Notes under the pieces: generated by a model | The model's input: only the letters and a program-made list of their open reading frames with translations | What the model was told of the DNA's origin: nothing | Databases searched by the model: none | Part shown: positions 9,347-20,562 of the stretch, one piece after another | Numbering within the stretch: the stretch's first letter is position 1 | Layout of the letters: each line of letters begins with the position of its first letter | Assembly (NCBI GenBank): GCA_016169945.1 | Contig: JADLSH010000254.1 | Span: 682,001 to 746,000, forward strand | DNA from: Trachythela sp. YZ-2020 | Lineage: Eukaryota; Cnidaria; Anthozoa; Malacalcyonacea; Clavulariidae | DNA length: 64,000 nt | Direction: 5' to 3' | Program-made: the position numbers and the translations under genes

Positions 9347-11276
9347 ATGCAGTCAACCAAAACGGTGTACCGGTAGCGATCAGTTTTACTCATTACGGTT
9401 TCGATGAGAACCTCCGCTTGAAAAATTTCCCTGCGTTCCTGAAATTATGTCCGCAAAAAGATGGCTAGCAAATCGTTCAAACGGGACGCAAGGGACGTCG
9501 GGACCCGCTAAATATGTCCCGCAACAAGGTCCCGTAAAGGAGTACTTCTACAGGACTTGCTAAATATGTCCCGCAAAAAGATCCCGTAAATGAGCACTTC
9601 TACGGGACTTGCTAAATATGTGAGAACCCCGAGAGAACCCCGAGGGAACTCCTAGGGAACCTCGAAAAAAACAACACAGAAATATACGAAACGTCAAGTG
9701 ATCTAAGCTGGAAAATAGTGTAAAACCCGGACAATATGTGTAAAAGCTGTATATTTGTGCGAAGGGCCTTAATGCGAAGACGCATGAGCAAAATGCGAAG
9801 AATGCGAAGCAAAATGAGAAGGCGCATAGGGCCACAAAGGCCTTAATGCGAAGACGCATGAGAAAAATGCGAACTTAATGCGAAGACGCAGGAGAAAAAT
9901 ACGAAGGCGATGGAATTCAAGAAGGATCTGTGTGCTATGCAAAAGGATTGGTACAGCTAGAAAAACTTGTACAATGCGGCGATATCACCCTTAAAGGATT
10001 CGTGAACTGAGTAGTGTCAATGACTAACAAAATATGTGTGCATAGATAAACCTAAATATATGCGCGCACGGCTCATTGAACACAGCATGCCAGAGTAAAA
10101 ATCAGTAAGCATCTATAGTAAACATCGCTATAGCGCGTCAAAAATCAGCAATAAGTGCCTCACAAACATGTCCACATTTTTATCGCAAAAGGAGAGAGAG
10201 AGACGATTTTGTAATGTTATAATAAAAAGGTCTTATCAGTGCTAACAAGGTGTATATTTTGAGGATGAGTTTCTGACTAACAAAATATGTGTGCACAGAT
10301 CAAAATGTTTACTTAGACTCATGCTGTTAAGTCGGAAATCATTATTTTATATTCCAATTAGCTGTCAAAAATTATTCAAATCCTTTGTATCTCACAGCTA
10401 AGTAAGCTAGCAATAAAACTTAGTCAGTGGGAAATCACTATGCGTGATTATCAAAGTATTTCATGTGGGGGTATCAATTTTCAACTTCGCGAGCAACAGC
10501 CTCTGCATATATAGCCTTAGTGTTGTGTTCTCATTAGTGTGAGTAAGATCAGAAGTCTTCCTAGCATAGATTCATATAGCTTCAAGACAACATGGATAAA
10601 CGTTTACCCAATGATCGGCAATAAAAAAGACCTGTTTACACATGGCCAAATAAAATCTCAACTCAGAATAAGCAAACGTGGTCTCGAGCGTGGCTTGAGC
10701 GAACAAAGTATTCGCCTATCGTCATCAAAAAAACAACAAACATTAGCATAGTTAATACTTGGCTGTGAAGCACTTAAAGTCGCTACTTCAAGTCGTGCAT
10801 TACATGCTAGGCTAAAAGCCTATAATGATTCTCTGAAGAAGAAAAGTATGAACAAATTAGCGAACAGCAATATGTACAGTGAATTGAGAGACTATATATT
10901 TATGAACAGGGCATGAATAAAACTATAAAAGCGTTGCTTAGGCATGTATAGTACAATTACGTAACGCACACTAAATATAACTAAACATGTCATTACGTCA
11001 TCTTGATTAAAACCGGATACACGTAGTTGAACGTGCATACTTAATAATTCATGTGGGAGGTAATTAATTCATGAACGTACATCATTAATTCCGAATGTGG
11101 GAGGGTAATTAATTCATGAACGTACATCATTAATTCCGAATGTGGGCGGGTAATTAATTCATGAACGTACATCATTAATTCCGAATGTGGGCGGGTATTT
11201 CCGGTCATTACGTCATTGGCGGTATGACGTCATTGTCGGCATCTCTTTGGTCTCTGGATGGGGGGGTTAACCTACT
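9347..11276. repeat. Right terminal inverted arm
   Basis: The reverse complement of 5720-7613, about 36 bp longer mainly because of one extra subterminal unit (four copies of the TGAACGTACATCATTAATTC block at 11020-11190). The outermost bases are GGTTAACCTACT, then target duplication CCTCTT at 11277-11282. No independent gene is seen. Confidence 0.85.
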
Positions 11277-11277
11277 C

Positions 11278-11370
11278 CTCTTCAGTGTCACCTTTCCTCG
11301 CTTTCTGCATGTCGTTTTCAAAGTCCAGCACAGCTTCCAACGTTCTTGGAATAAATGCATTCTTAAATAC
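11278..11370 (-). pseudogene. RIOK1 exon 18 copy cut from fragment A
   Basis: Equivalent to intact exon 18 (33712-33620), reading [14 protein letters not shown] then [11 protein letters not shown] on the - strand. The inverted-arm element inserted across its donor splice site, so exon 18 is separated from exons 19-21 by 5.6 kb. Homology to the RIOK1 locus continues through intron sequence to about 11611 (33952 in the intact locus), then stops. That marks the edge of the ancestral duplication. Confidence 0.9.
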
Positions 11371-11639
11371 CTGAAATTGAGATCTTTCTTTATTTGATCT
11401 GCTTGTTAGGTTTTTACTATAAATATTTGAATGTATTGTATCCTTTTTCGTTCATGATGGTTCTGAAATAGTGTTAATCTAGTATGACTATTGAAAAAGC
11501 AGTATTGTATTACTGCATGCTTTAAATACTACCATTAAATAAGCAATACTACTGTGAAAAGGTATAGTATTGTATTATATTTTACTAGTTTCCAACATTT
11601 TTCTAATCTCAATAATAATTTCAAGAATGTTTCATATCA

Positions 11640-11850
11640 TGTAAGATATTAAATCTTTAGTCTAATTAGCGCCTTGACGGCTGCTTAGTTTTTAGCTCTA
11701 ATATATTTACAGTGAGATCGCTTCTTGTGTGATGTATATATTGTTGTCGGTTATAAAATCGTCTTATCTATAATCAGTGATGATTACATACTCAAGGAAC
11801 TGTATTCTGGCGCTTAGTTCTTGGTGGAAAGTTGCATTAAAGAAGTTCAA
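11640..11850. other. Unassigned AT-rich spacer
   Basis: No exon, repeat structure or RNA gene is recognised between the end of the RIOK1-like homology and the LINE fragment. The word TCATATCATGTAAGATATTAA near 11632 also occurs near 1311, so this is dispersed repetitive sequence. Confidence 0.4.
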
Positions 11851-11879
11851 GTCAAGGACAAGGCTGCCATGTCCTTCGG

Positions 11880-12535
11880 CAACCATGGACTAGACCTGTT
11901 TTTCCCACATGCAGTTTAGGAGTCATTCAAAAAGCACTTGGAATCCTACGGCGTACAATTTACGAACGATTTACGAAATTGTATCTTCAATTGCCATCGA
12001 GTCTTCCATTGTTCAACAGAAGCTAGATAATATCAGCCAGTGGTCGTCTGATAATAACATGAAATTAAACGTGAAAAAACCAAAGAGCTTACTATATCAT
12101 TCCTCAAGAACAACCCTCCACTACAACCGCTTACTGTTAACGGTCAATCTTTGGAGACCGTTCAGTCAACCAAGTTACTAGGCGTAATGTTATCATCCGA
12201 TCGTAAGTGGGACAAACACATTGATTATATATATGCACTAAATCTAGCAAGCGCTTTTTCGCCTTACGGACGCTAAAGTGGGGCGGCGTCCCTCCAAGTG
12301 ATCTTCGTTCCGTTTTTGCTACTTCGTTAGACCTTTGCTGGAGTATGCTTGTCCTGTATTTTTGTTGACATCCTCATTGAGAGACAACGTCGAGGACATA
12401 CAACGGCGCGCTGTGCGAATGCTATACCCGCACTTATCGTAGAGCGAAGGATTGCACGAATTGAACTTACCTACTCTACTTGATCGAAAAGAATCAATAG
12501 ACTCAATATACGTCACACATATACCATGCCTACAG
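11880..12535 (+). pseudogene. Degenerate non-LTR retrotransposon reverse transcriptase
   Basis: Reading across frames gives NMKLNVKK, then TVNGQSLETVQSTKLLGVML and KWDKHID, then LGGVPPSDLRSVFAT, LLEYACPVF, DIQRRAVRMLYP, LHELNLPTL. These are the late reverse-transcriptase and thumb motifs of CR1/L2/Rex-type LINEs (MKLNxxKxK, LGV.....KW..HI, EYACPVW, QRRAVRM). Several frame changes and stops break it. The active-site YADD region is not recognisable, so it is a dead C-terminal fragment with no clear tail. Confidence 0.75.
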
Positions 12536-12540
12536 TAAAT

Positions 12541-12716
12541 CTAAGGACTGTCCACAGGGGTTTATCGCCCCTTGGTCAGGTTAAGGACTGCCCATATGGG
12601 TCTAGTGCCCTTGGTCAGGTTATTAAGGACTGTCCATAGGGGTTTAGTGCTCCTTGGTCAGGTTAAGGACTGTCCATAGGGGTTTAGTGCTCCTTGGTCA
12701 GATTAAGGACTGTCCA
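12541..12716. repeat. ~42-bp minisatellite
   Basis: Four to five units contain AAGGACTGTCCATAGGGGTT and TAGTGCTCCTTGGTCAGGTT. The middle two units are nearly identical and the first is more diverged. The array follows directly on the LINE fragment. No coding role is apparent. Confidence 0.85.
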
Positions 12717-12959
12717 AGTGTTTCTTGGTTCATGTTCGTCAGGGACTGGCTACCCCTGGCATGCAGGCTGGCACGGCTCTGCAACATGGCACAGAGCATT
12801 CAGTTCAGAATCAGATCAGTTCAGAATCAGATCAGTGTGGCTTAAGTTGTGACGTGAGTAAGAATGATGTTTGTCATAATATGAGTCTGCACATCCCAGA
12901 ACCCCTTCTCCCACAAAATATGTTGTGTTTGAATTGTGTTTTTATGAAAAAGGTTTTGT

Positions 12960-13560
12960 ATCAACATCTTGGGTAATTAAGTATCATATACCCCTGGTGA
13001 TGGCATTGAAATAGTGTTGATCTATACATGCAGGGTGTCCGGGGAAAATGCAATAGCGCTGTTTCCAGATTAATTTACCGCACAGCTAATTATCAGTGGG
13101 CATATAAAATTCAATCTATAAGAGATTAATTTTGACACAAAGATTATTCAGCGCAATTCTTTATATGCTACAAAGCTTATGCTACAATGCTCGAAGCATA
13201 AGCTTGCCTTTCACAAAAGCAAATTTAATACAAAATTATTTCGTCTTGAATGTCTTCGCCAGCCCCCAAAACTGGGTTAATGGACCATTGAAATCGGCAC
13301 CAGTTGATACATAGCCGAAGTCTGATAAAAATCGATTGCCTATTGTAAAGAAATACTTTTTTATAGACTCGGTACTCCGTCTTTTCCACCACTCCCTACT
13401 TGGCTGTTGTAAACAAGTTAAGTATGCACTTGAATTTTGCACGCAACAGAATTGATTTTCTGCAACAGTAACGTTTTAATAGCTGTTTGAGGACAAAACG
13501 TGTTGTTTTCTTAAACTCATTCACATTTTGTCAGGCCAGTCTACGAGAAAGAAGCAGGAG
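12960..13560. repeat. Segmental duplicate of 25620-26125 with DNase-type 5' exon
   Basis: The segment from ATACCCCTGGTGATGGC to AGAAAGAAGCAGGA matches 25620-26125 in order, with indels and substitutions. Its right end (AGCTGTTTGAGGACAAAACG ... CAGTCTACGAGAAAGAAGCA) also matches sequence just upstream of DNase copies 2, 3 and 5 (15300, 20110, 30170). It looks like an orphan promoter/5'UTR exon, here followed by a donor-like GTAAGT at about 13559. Confidence 0.65.
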
Positions 13561-13831
13561 TAAGTCTAAATGTTGGTTAACACTATCAAAATACCTACGA
13601 ACTTAACAATTTCAAAGCCAAAGGGGCAAATATTTTTCCGGTCGAAACTTACACAAGGCGAACTGAGGGGGCTTTAAATTATTACTGCATTGCGTCTTTT
13701 GAAAAGTGTACTAATTACACATACCGAGCCAAACATTGAAAAGAATAATCCTGGTAGTTAATTAAGAAACAGGAAAACAAATGACACAAACTTCTGAGAA
13801 AAACCGCTCTACGTGATGCTCTTAGGAGTCT

Positions 13832-13989
13832 TAAGGTACGTTCACACACAGCGATTTGTCGGGCCGATTTTAGGTTTCTCTGAATGTTAATGACGAATAT
13901 TTTCAGTTGGTGGTGTTGTCAGATGACGTTTGCCACGTATTTTTCAAATATCATTAAGCCCGACAAATCGCAGCGTGTAAACGTACCTT
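13832..13989. mobile_element. MITE, AAGGTACGTTCACAC family, copy 1
   Basis: The ends AAGGTACGTTCACAC and GTGTAAACGTACCTT are inverted repeats that continue inward with GCGATTTGTCGGGC and its complement. Related copies lie at 18561-18697 (left-truncated), 28605-28777 and 45501-45646. TTA/TAA bases flank most copies, which would suit a 3-bp target duplication, but the superfamily is not established. Confidence 0.8.
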
Positions 13990-14037
13990 ACGGAGTACGG
14001 GTACGGAGTGCGGAGTACAGAGTACGGAGTATATTTA

Positions 14038-14144
14038 ACAGTTATTCTACGAACTCGAGTCGTATATGAGCTGATAGCCGACGAGGCGCGATAGCGCCGA
14101 GTCGGCTATCAGTCGTATACGACGAGAGTGAGTAGAATAACTGT
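14038..14144. repeat. Foldback with GC-rich loop
   Basis: ACAGTTATTCTAC at the left is inverted as GTAGAATAACTGT at the right. The inner stem GCTGATAGCCGAC / GTCGGCTATCAG flanks a hairpin GAGGCGCGATAGCGCCGAG. The whole is about 107 bp and would form a long imperfect hairpin. The central GAGGCG...GCCGAG recalls the loop of the foldback at 23064-23202. Confidence 0.75.
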
Positions 14145-14145
14145 T

Positions 14146-14353
14146 TTATTATATACACAAGCTCTGGATGTGAACAGAACATTTTGGCGTACTTTTTTCA
14201 AGTAAAACTTGAATTTCCTCTTCATTTAATTGTCCAAATCTGCCAGCCATCTTTCTACTTTTCTCTACTAGCAGGATATGAGCTAATATCCTGCTAGTAG
14301 AGAACCAATCAGATTACCGAATACCTCATATGCAGAGCTTGTGTATATAATAA
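14146..14353. mobile_element. MITE with TTATTATATACACAAGCTCT ends
   Basis: The left end TTATTATATACACAAGCTCT is complemented by AGAGCTTGTGTATATAATAA at the right (about 20 bp). An inner inverted pair CTACTAGCAGGATA / TATCCTGCTAGTAG lies near 14265-14300. There is no coding sequence. The TA-rich tips may include a TA target duplication. Confidence 0.75.
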
Positions 14354-14583
14354 ATGACATTATTTCGCTTAATTAAATCGCTTAAACCCACTTAAATCGA
14401 ATAGATTAATACTTGTATTGTACTTTTGTTCCTAGCTAAGTAAATTTAACTCGTTAATAACTGCATTGCGCTTTTTGAAAAGTAAACTAATTACACAAAC
14501 TGAGCCAAACATTGAAAAGAATAATCCTGGTAGTTAAGAAACAGGAAAACAAATAACACAAACTTCTGAGAAAAACCGCTCTA

Positions 14584-14973
14584 CAGGGTGTCCCAAAAAA
14601 AAGTAAACCCTTTGAAATTGAAATTAGCATTGCTGTGAACAACCTATTGCATTCAAATCACACATTTATATAATTAAGAAAAACTTGAACTGTGTGTTAA
14701 GAAAGGATTCAGACGCTTTTTATCTTCGTTTGAGGCCTGTTTTACATGTCGAATTTCCGTTGAATTTAACTCGTCAAGTTTAATATGAAATATTTTTGTG
14801 GACGGCAATTCGACATGTAAAACAGGCCTCAAACGAAGACAAAAGCTTCTGAATCCTTTCTTAACACACAGTTCGTTCTTAATTATACCCATGTGTGAAT
14901 TGAATACAATAGGTTGTTTGACAGCAATGCTAATTTCAATTTCAAAGGGTTTACTTTTTTGGGGGACATCCTG
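14584..14973. mobile_element. Mariner-like foldback MITE, copy 1
   Basis: Ends CAGGGTGTCCC and GGGGGACATCCTG sit between TA dinucleotides (14582-14583 and 14974-14975). These are the tip and TA target typical of Tc1/mariner elements. The 390-bp body is almost entirely a foldback: CTTCGTTTGAGGCCTGTTTTACATG in the left arm is inverted in the right arm around a short loop near 14790. It encodes no transposase. Near-identical copies are at 19356-19746 and 29423-29813. Confidence 0.85.
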
Positions 14974-14994
14974 TACGTGATGCTCTTATAGGAG

Positions 14995-15260
14995 TCTTAC
15001 GGAGTACGGGTACGGAGTGCGGAGTATAGAGTACGGAGAATAGAGTCTATCAAAAAGTCTTTCTTTACGATAGGCAATCGATTTTTATCAGACTCTGTCT
15101 TTTCCACTTCATGGGGGGATAAGGTTGAAAACGCGGAGTCTGTCAAAAAAGTGCTCCTGAATATGCTTAACATTCCTTTTTTATCTGACTCCGTCTTTTC
15201 CACTTCATTCCTCCATAAAGTACTCCGTACTCTGCACTCTGTCTTTTCCACCATGCCTAT
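14995..15260. repeat. TACGGAGTACGG microrepeat plus tandem CTCCGTCTTTTCCACTTCAT block
   Basis: Short tandem words (TACGGAGTACGGG) precede two or three diverged copies of a unit ending TCTGTCTTTTCCACTTCAT. The same arrangement follows the mariner-like MITE in the duplicated blocks at 19775-20020 and 29840-30085. It lies just upstream of DNase promoters and was carried with each duplication. Confidence 0.75.
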
Positions 15261-15299
15261 TTGGCTTTCGCAAACAAGTTAAGAACGCACTTGAAGTTA

Positions 15300-15398
15300 G
15301 CTGTTTGAGGACAAAACGTGCTGTTTTCTTGAACTCATTTATATTTCGTCAGACCAGTCTACGAGAAAGAAGCAGGAAGATATCTAAACTTATAAAAA
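15300..15398 (+). promoter_or_regulatory. Likely promoter/5'UTR exon of DNase copy 2
   Basis: Sequence GACAAAACGTGCTGTTTTCT to AAGCAGGAAGATATC is conserved upstream of copies 2, 3 and 5. TTATAAAAAGTGAGTT provides a donor at 15399. The acceptor TAATTTGTAG ends at 15563, 32 bases before the ATG at 15596. This mirrors the 5'UTR intron of copy 1. The transcription start is not visible. Confidence 0.45.
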
Positions 15399-15595
15399 GT
15401 GAGTTACTACAAATTTGATATAGTTTACTGTTTATCATTTTTCGTTAGTCACAGCAAGAATGTAGTGCTTAGCTTTAGTAAAACCCACCTATAAAAGATC
15501 ATCTTCATGATTTTTGCTGTGAAATGGTACAACTTCTAAATACATGATTTTTCTAATTTGTAGAATTCTGAGGCTGTTGAGAATATTTTGGAACA

Positions 15596-17151
15596 ATGAA
15601 ATCATTCATTCTGTTGATTGGTTTACTGGCACTTATTCCGTTTTTAACCGGCGCGACTTCTACGGATGGTGGGTACCAATTCTATTACGGACAACTTCAA
15701 CTAACTTTATTTGTACAGGATAGCTGTATCAGTTCTCAGATAGATCTTACTGTTCTTCCTAGAAGTCCAGTAAGGGAAATCTCTTATTGTTTGGAAAGCT
15801 ATACTAAACTATAACTATACTTTTATACAGCACTCAGCAGATAGCTCTATCAGTTCTAAACTGTTCTCCCAAGAGGTCCAGTAAGAGTCATCTCTTATTG
15901 ATCCAGTGTTACTACAGGAGGAAACCTAAACTAAACTAACTTTATCTAAACTGGATAGCTCTATCAGTTCTAAACTGTTCTCCCTAGAGGTCCAGTAAGT
16001 GTCATCTCTTATTGATCCAGTGTTAATACAGGAGGAAACCTAAACTAAACTAACTTTATTTATACTGGATAGCTCTATCAGTTCTAAACTGTTCTCCCTA
16101 GATGTCCAGTAAGGGTCATCTCTTATTGATCCAGTGTTAGTACAGGAGGAAACCTAAACTAAACTAACTTTATTTATACTGGATAGCTCTGTCAGTTCTA
16201 AACTGTTCTCTCTAGAGGTCCAGAAAAGGGCCATCTCTTATCGATCCAGTATTACTGCATGAGGAAACCTAAACTAACTTTATTTTCATACTGGATAGCT
16301 CTATCAGTTCCGAAGCTTGCCCAATTGCCCAAACTGCACGAGGCGCGGTTATTATATATAACCAGACAACTGTATGCTACCAACATCCAATAATGTATAT
16401 TTATGACTTATGTTTAGATTCGCATGACGAGATAGAATACAAGGAGTTATCTCGTGAACGACGAGCACTATGTCCTATCATCCGATTCTCACGTGCTAAA
16501 ATGCCAACTGTCTGGGCCAACATGAATTTCGCCATCAACGTAATGGGCAAACCTACAACTTTAAAGCGCGTCGCAACCACTGCGATTAAAAACCAGAATA
16601 GACGTGACTCTGGCTGCCCAGCATTAACAAAGCGAACAGGAAATGCAAAGGCAAGAGGCATAAGTTGTGACGAATACCCGTTTGCTTCAAGCACCCAAGG
16701 TAAGAAGATTATTAGTTTATCATCTCGGTTTATGTGTGTGTGTGTGTTTCTCTGTGAGCACAATAACTCAAGAAATATCCAACATTTTAATACGAAACTT
16801 TGTCGAGCTAATGACCATAGGCCAAAGACGAATTATATTCTTGTTCAATTTGGATGGAAATTGGATGAGAGATTTAGTATTTACTAAAGTTTGTCTAGTT
16901 TTCCCACGGGCTGAAAAGAACAGAATTCGTAATTAGTGCATGTATAATTTATGCATGTATATTTTATGCATGAATACGAGACTGGCAGGAACATTTAGCT
17001 TATATTATTCTTAATTTTCTAAGGTGGAACCGGTGCTGTTATAAAGATGGTCGCTGCAAGAGACAACAATGCTCAAGGTGGTAAATTGTCAGGCTTTTAT
17101 AAGTCTTCTGTTAGACCTGGGGGTTGTTACACTGTCCGACTTGTTCCATGA
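15596..17151 (+). CDS. Secreted NucA/NucB-type DNase, copy 2
   Basis: Exons 15596-15668, 16418-16699 and 17024-17151, phase-1 GT-AG junctions, 160 residues. The signal peptide is MKSFILLIGLLALIPFLTG. Exon 2 has DSHDEIEYKELSRERRALCP, then MPTVWANMNFAINVMG and C108-D-E-Y-P-F-A-S-S. Exon 3 gives GTGAVIKMV, ARDN, QGGKL, FYKSS, then PGGCYTVRLVP and TGA. The catalytic-type DE of CDEYP and the RDN..QGG segment are kept, so an active secreted nuclease is plausible. Compared with copy 1 it gains cysteines in LCP, GCP and GGCYTV, which could form disulfides. Intron 1 is filled by a ~115-bp minisatellite. An in-frame ATG in intron 1 (16393) would give a signal-less product if the intron were retained. 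Confidence 0.83.
15830..16300. repeat. ~115-bp minisatellite in intron 1 of DNase copy 2
   Basis: Four main units carry GATAGCTCTATCAGTTCTAA, CTGTTCTCCCTAGAGGTCCA and CAGGAGGAAACCTAAAC. A shortened one or two units remain in the same intron of copies 3, 4 and 5. The same unit in reverse orientation makes the array at 56150-56690, and single units occur near 57230, 58725 and 62125. Confidence 0.9.
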
Positions 17152-17669
17152 AATCTTCCTTTAGGCCTACTCTGAGATGGTATTTCGCCTTTAATCCCCT
17201 TAAACCTTTCGACTTTCATTAATTTTCTTAACCCAACAAAGCTATGGCTGAGATTCCTCTAAATCACATATTACTCACTATTAATTATTTGCCTTGTCTT
17301 CTTGACAAAGCTTTTACTACCCTAAGGCGTAATACACTTAGTCTAGTTCAATTTTTCGCATTAACTGACGTTATCTCGCTTAATTAAATCGATTTAACTC
17401 GCCTTAAATTGCTTAAACCCGCCTTAAATCGAATAGATTACTTGCGGCGATCTAAGGCGCCTTACCATCCCAGAATAGGCCAATCTCAAATACGCTTAAA
17501 TTTCCTCACGAACTTAGCATGTTAACGGATTTTGTCTCAGAGGTTTTTGTCATATCTTAAGTTTTAGACTTAGCATATTTTGTACTAGATTTAGTAGAAT
17601 TTTATTTTGTTGAGTAACGGAATAAACATAGAAGAAGTTACTTTACATTTTCTGTTAGATATACACAAA

Positions 17670-18385
17670 CTACTTTTTGCCTTTCTTAACTTGTGCTATT
17701 TTTTGATTTCGTTTCTTCACATGTTTTGGTGTTTTTGCTTTTCTTCTTCCTCTGTTCGCCTCTTTCACTGACTTTTTGTGTTCCTTAAAAAAGAATATGA
17801 TTCAATGATTATATTTCTCCATTTATATACGTTTGAAATAGTCCATACACACCGAAAAGCGGTCAATAATCGAATTAATGTATACTGAAAAAGATCAATC
17901 TTCAGCAACAACAACAAATATCTAGAGAGCAAAATCGTCTACATAATTAATATACATGTATCTCTTTTTATCGCAGACAATATATGATATAAAAACTACC
18001 TTTCTTTGTAATTTTCTGTCTTCTTTGCTCAAGTTTGAATTATTCTCTGTTTCCTCGTCATCCGATGTTGAACATGTACTTTCACTGTCATGTTCTTCAC
18101 TCTGTGAATCTTGAAGCAGCACAGGTTGCTAAAAACCAAATAATTACAACAAGCGGTTCATCCCATGCAGTCTCCAGATATTCAACCTAGAAGTCTAGTA
18201 AGGGTCATCCTTAACAGGGGGTTTAACCTTCACGTGGGCAACGGCAAACGGCAGAGTCGAGTTGAACTTCTTCGCTTCATACTTTCTTTCTTCCAACAAA
18301 AGAATCATTATACATACAAATTCCTTTTTACCTCTTGGGCACCGGAAAGATCAGCTTTCATTCCAGTTAAGGTTCTGTATAATAT
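17670..18385 (-). pseudogene. RIOK1 3'-end fragment B (exons 19-21)
   Basis: Exon 19 at 18385-18332, exon 20 at 18128-18000 and exon 21 at 17783-17670 keep lengths (54, 129 and 114) and splice sites identical to the intact gene. Only intron-like sequence lies upstream, then unrelated repeats, so no kinase domain can be joined. It is convergent with DNase copy 2. Confidence 0.85.
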
Positions 18386-18560
18386 CTAGAAACATACAAA
18401 TACGGTATCTGTTGATATATTGATATAGAAGCACAGAATGGAACAAAGGTGACCAAGCATTTAGAATATACATGTTGGTAAATTGAATGGCAACAGGCAT
18501 AAAGAAACGATAGCTGATTTGGTCTAGGGTGAAATGCACTAAATTACTGAAAATATTGAA

Positions 18561-18697
18561 TTAGATGCACGTTAATGATATTTGAAAAATACGTGGCAAA
18601 CGTCATCTGACAACATCACAAACTGAAAATATTCGTCATTAACATTCAGAGAAACCTTAAATCGGGCCGACAAATCGCAACGTGTAAACGTACCTTT
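18561..18697. mobile_element. Truncated MITE, AAGGTACGTTCACAC family
   Basis: The right half matches the complete copy at 28605-28777, ending CGCAACGTGTAAACGTACCTT. The left end is missing, and 18561 probably marks the left breakpoint of the ~10-kb segmental duplication. Confidence 0.7.
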
Positions 18698-19355
18698 ACA
18701 GAGTACGGGTACGGAGTGCGGAGTACGGAGTACGGAGAATATATGACATTATTTCGCTTAATTAAATCGCTTAAACCCACCTTAAATCGAATAGATTATA
18801 TAACCAGCCACCCGAGGTGCGTCAAATCCCGGACTCACCTCCCTGCAAGTATGTTTGATCAGTTTTATCTCATGCCATTTCGGGGAAAAGTACTGAAGAA
18901 ATTACACATTTTAGTGTATAATTTCTTGTTTGGATAACGAACATTTTAGCCGCCAACATACTACGCAAACAAACAACCTTAGGCTTAAATTGAAGCTAAA
19001 AGAATTATCTACAATACTCCCTTATTCTTGAAAAGAGAAAATGCACACATTCTGCGAAAACATTGACAAGATTTATGAACCTGCCGAACAAATTCCTAAA
19101 CATACGTCAGCAGGTGGGCTCGGGTTTGAACGCACCTCTTCGGAGCCAATAGGAAAGCCGCTTTTACGCTAGGTATGAGATAAATACTTGTATTGTACTT
19201 TTGTTCCTAAGTAAATTAAACTCGTCAAATAACTGCATTGCGCTTTTTGAAAAGTATACTAATTACACATACCGAGTCAAACATTGAAAAGAATGATCTT
19301 GGTAGTTAAGAAGCAGGAAAACAAATACCACAAACTTCTGAGAAAAACCCCTCTA

Positions 19356-19746
19356 CAGGGTGTCCCCCAAAAAGGTAAACCCTTTGAAATTGAAATTAGC
19401 AATTAGCATTGCTGTGGCCAACCTATTGTATTCAAATCACACATGGGTATAATTAAGAACAACTTGAACTGTGTGTTAAGAAAGGATCCAGACGCTTTTT
19501 GTCTTCGTTTGAGGCCTGTTTTACATGTCGAATTTCCGTTGAATTTAACTCGTCAAGTTTAATATAAAATATTTTTGTGGACGGCAATTCGACATGTAAA
19601 ACAGGCCTCAAACGAAGACAAAAGCTTCTGAATCCTTTCTTAACACACAGTTCAAGTTTTTCTTAATTATACCCATGTGTGAATTGAATACAATAGGTTG
19701 TTTGACAGCAATGCTAATTTCAATTTCAAAGGGTTGGGACATCCTG
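19356..19746. mobile_element. Mariner-like foldback MITE, copy 2
   Basis: Same CAGGGTGTCCC tip, TA flanks and internal foldback as the copy at 14584-14973. It is nearly identical to the copy at 29423-29813. A short deletion near the right tip shortens the inverted repeat. Confidence 0.8.
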
Positions 19747-20562
19747 TACGCGAGCTCTTATGAGGAGTCTTACGGAGTACGGAGTACGGGTACGGAGTAC
19801 GGGTACGGAGTACGGAGTCTATCAAAAAGTCTTTCTTTACGATAGGCAATCCATTTTTATCAGACTCTGTCTTTTCCACTTCATGGGAGGATAAGGTTCA
19901 AAACGCGGAGTCTGTCAAAAAAGTGCTCCTGAATGCTTAACATTCCTTTTTTATCTGACTCCGTCTTTTCCACTTCATTCATCCATAAAGTACTTCGTAC
20001 TTTGCACTCCGTCTTTTCCACCGTGCCTATTTGGCTGTCGCAAACAAGTTAAGTACGCACTTGAAGTTGCGCCCAACAGAATTGATTTTATGCAACATCT
20101 GCAGTAACGTTTAGCTGTTTGAGGACAAAACGTGTCGTTTTCTTGAACTCATTTATATTTCCGTCAGACCAGTCTACGAGAAAGAAGCAGGAAGATATCT
20201 AAACTTATAAAAAGTGAGTTACTACAAATTTGATATAGTTTACTGTTTACAGTCAAAATACTAGAAATGTCCACGCATCCGTTGTTACAAATGATCATTT
20301 AAATAAAGAAAACTAAATCTTATCGCCATATTTCCGTAGCGGCGATATATTGAAGGTTGAAATATAGCGATAAAATTTAGTTGCAATAATTGTAACAAAA
20401 TATGCATTTTTCGTTAGTCACTGCAAGAAGATAGTACTTAGCTTTAGTGAAACCCACCTATAAAAGATCATCTTCATGATTTTTGCTGTGAAATGGTACA
20501 ACTTCTAAATACATGATTTTTCTAATTTGTAGAATTCTGAGGCTGTTGAGAATATTGGCACA

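Larger units (their letters stand above)
5720..11276. mobile_element. 5.56-kb Polinton-like element with 1.9-kb inverted arms
   Basis: The element starts AGTAGGTTAACCCCCC and ends with the complement (...GGTTAACCTACT). It is flanked by the 6-mer CCTCTT at 5714-5719 and 11277-11282. The paralogous RIOK1 exon at 33619-33624 has a single uninterrupted CCTCTT, so boundaries and target duplication are established within this window. The arms are 5720-7613 and 9347-11276. The core holds one ORF (7898-8725, -) and a 92-bp tandem array. A 6-bp duplication, AG...CT tips and long inverted repeats are hallmarks of Polinton/Maverick elements. However, no DNA polymerase B, integrase or packaging genes are present, so this would be a non-autonomous derivative. 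The superfamily is inferred from the termini only. Confidence 0.85.

Noticed and set aside
7096..9859. Frames MRLRIKAFVALCAFSFCFAF in both arms, resembling a hydrophobic protein
   Set aside because: They arise from GCGTCTTCGCATT word repeats in the inverted arms. Hydrophobicity is a by-product of TTC/TGC-rich sequence.
6191..10751. 70-codon frame MSKIRSLPSIDSYSF... found twice
   Set aside because: The two occurrences are the mirrored arms of one element, so their identity comes from the inverted repeat, not from coding constraint. No domain is visible.
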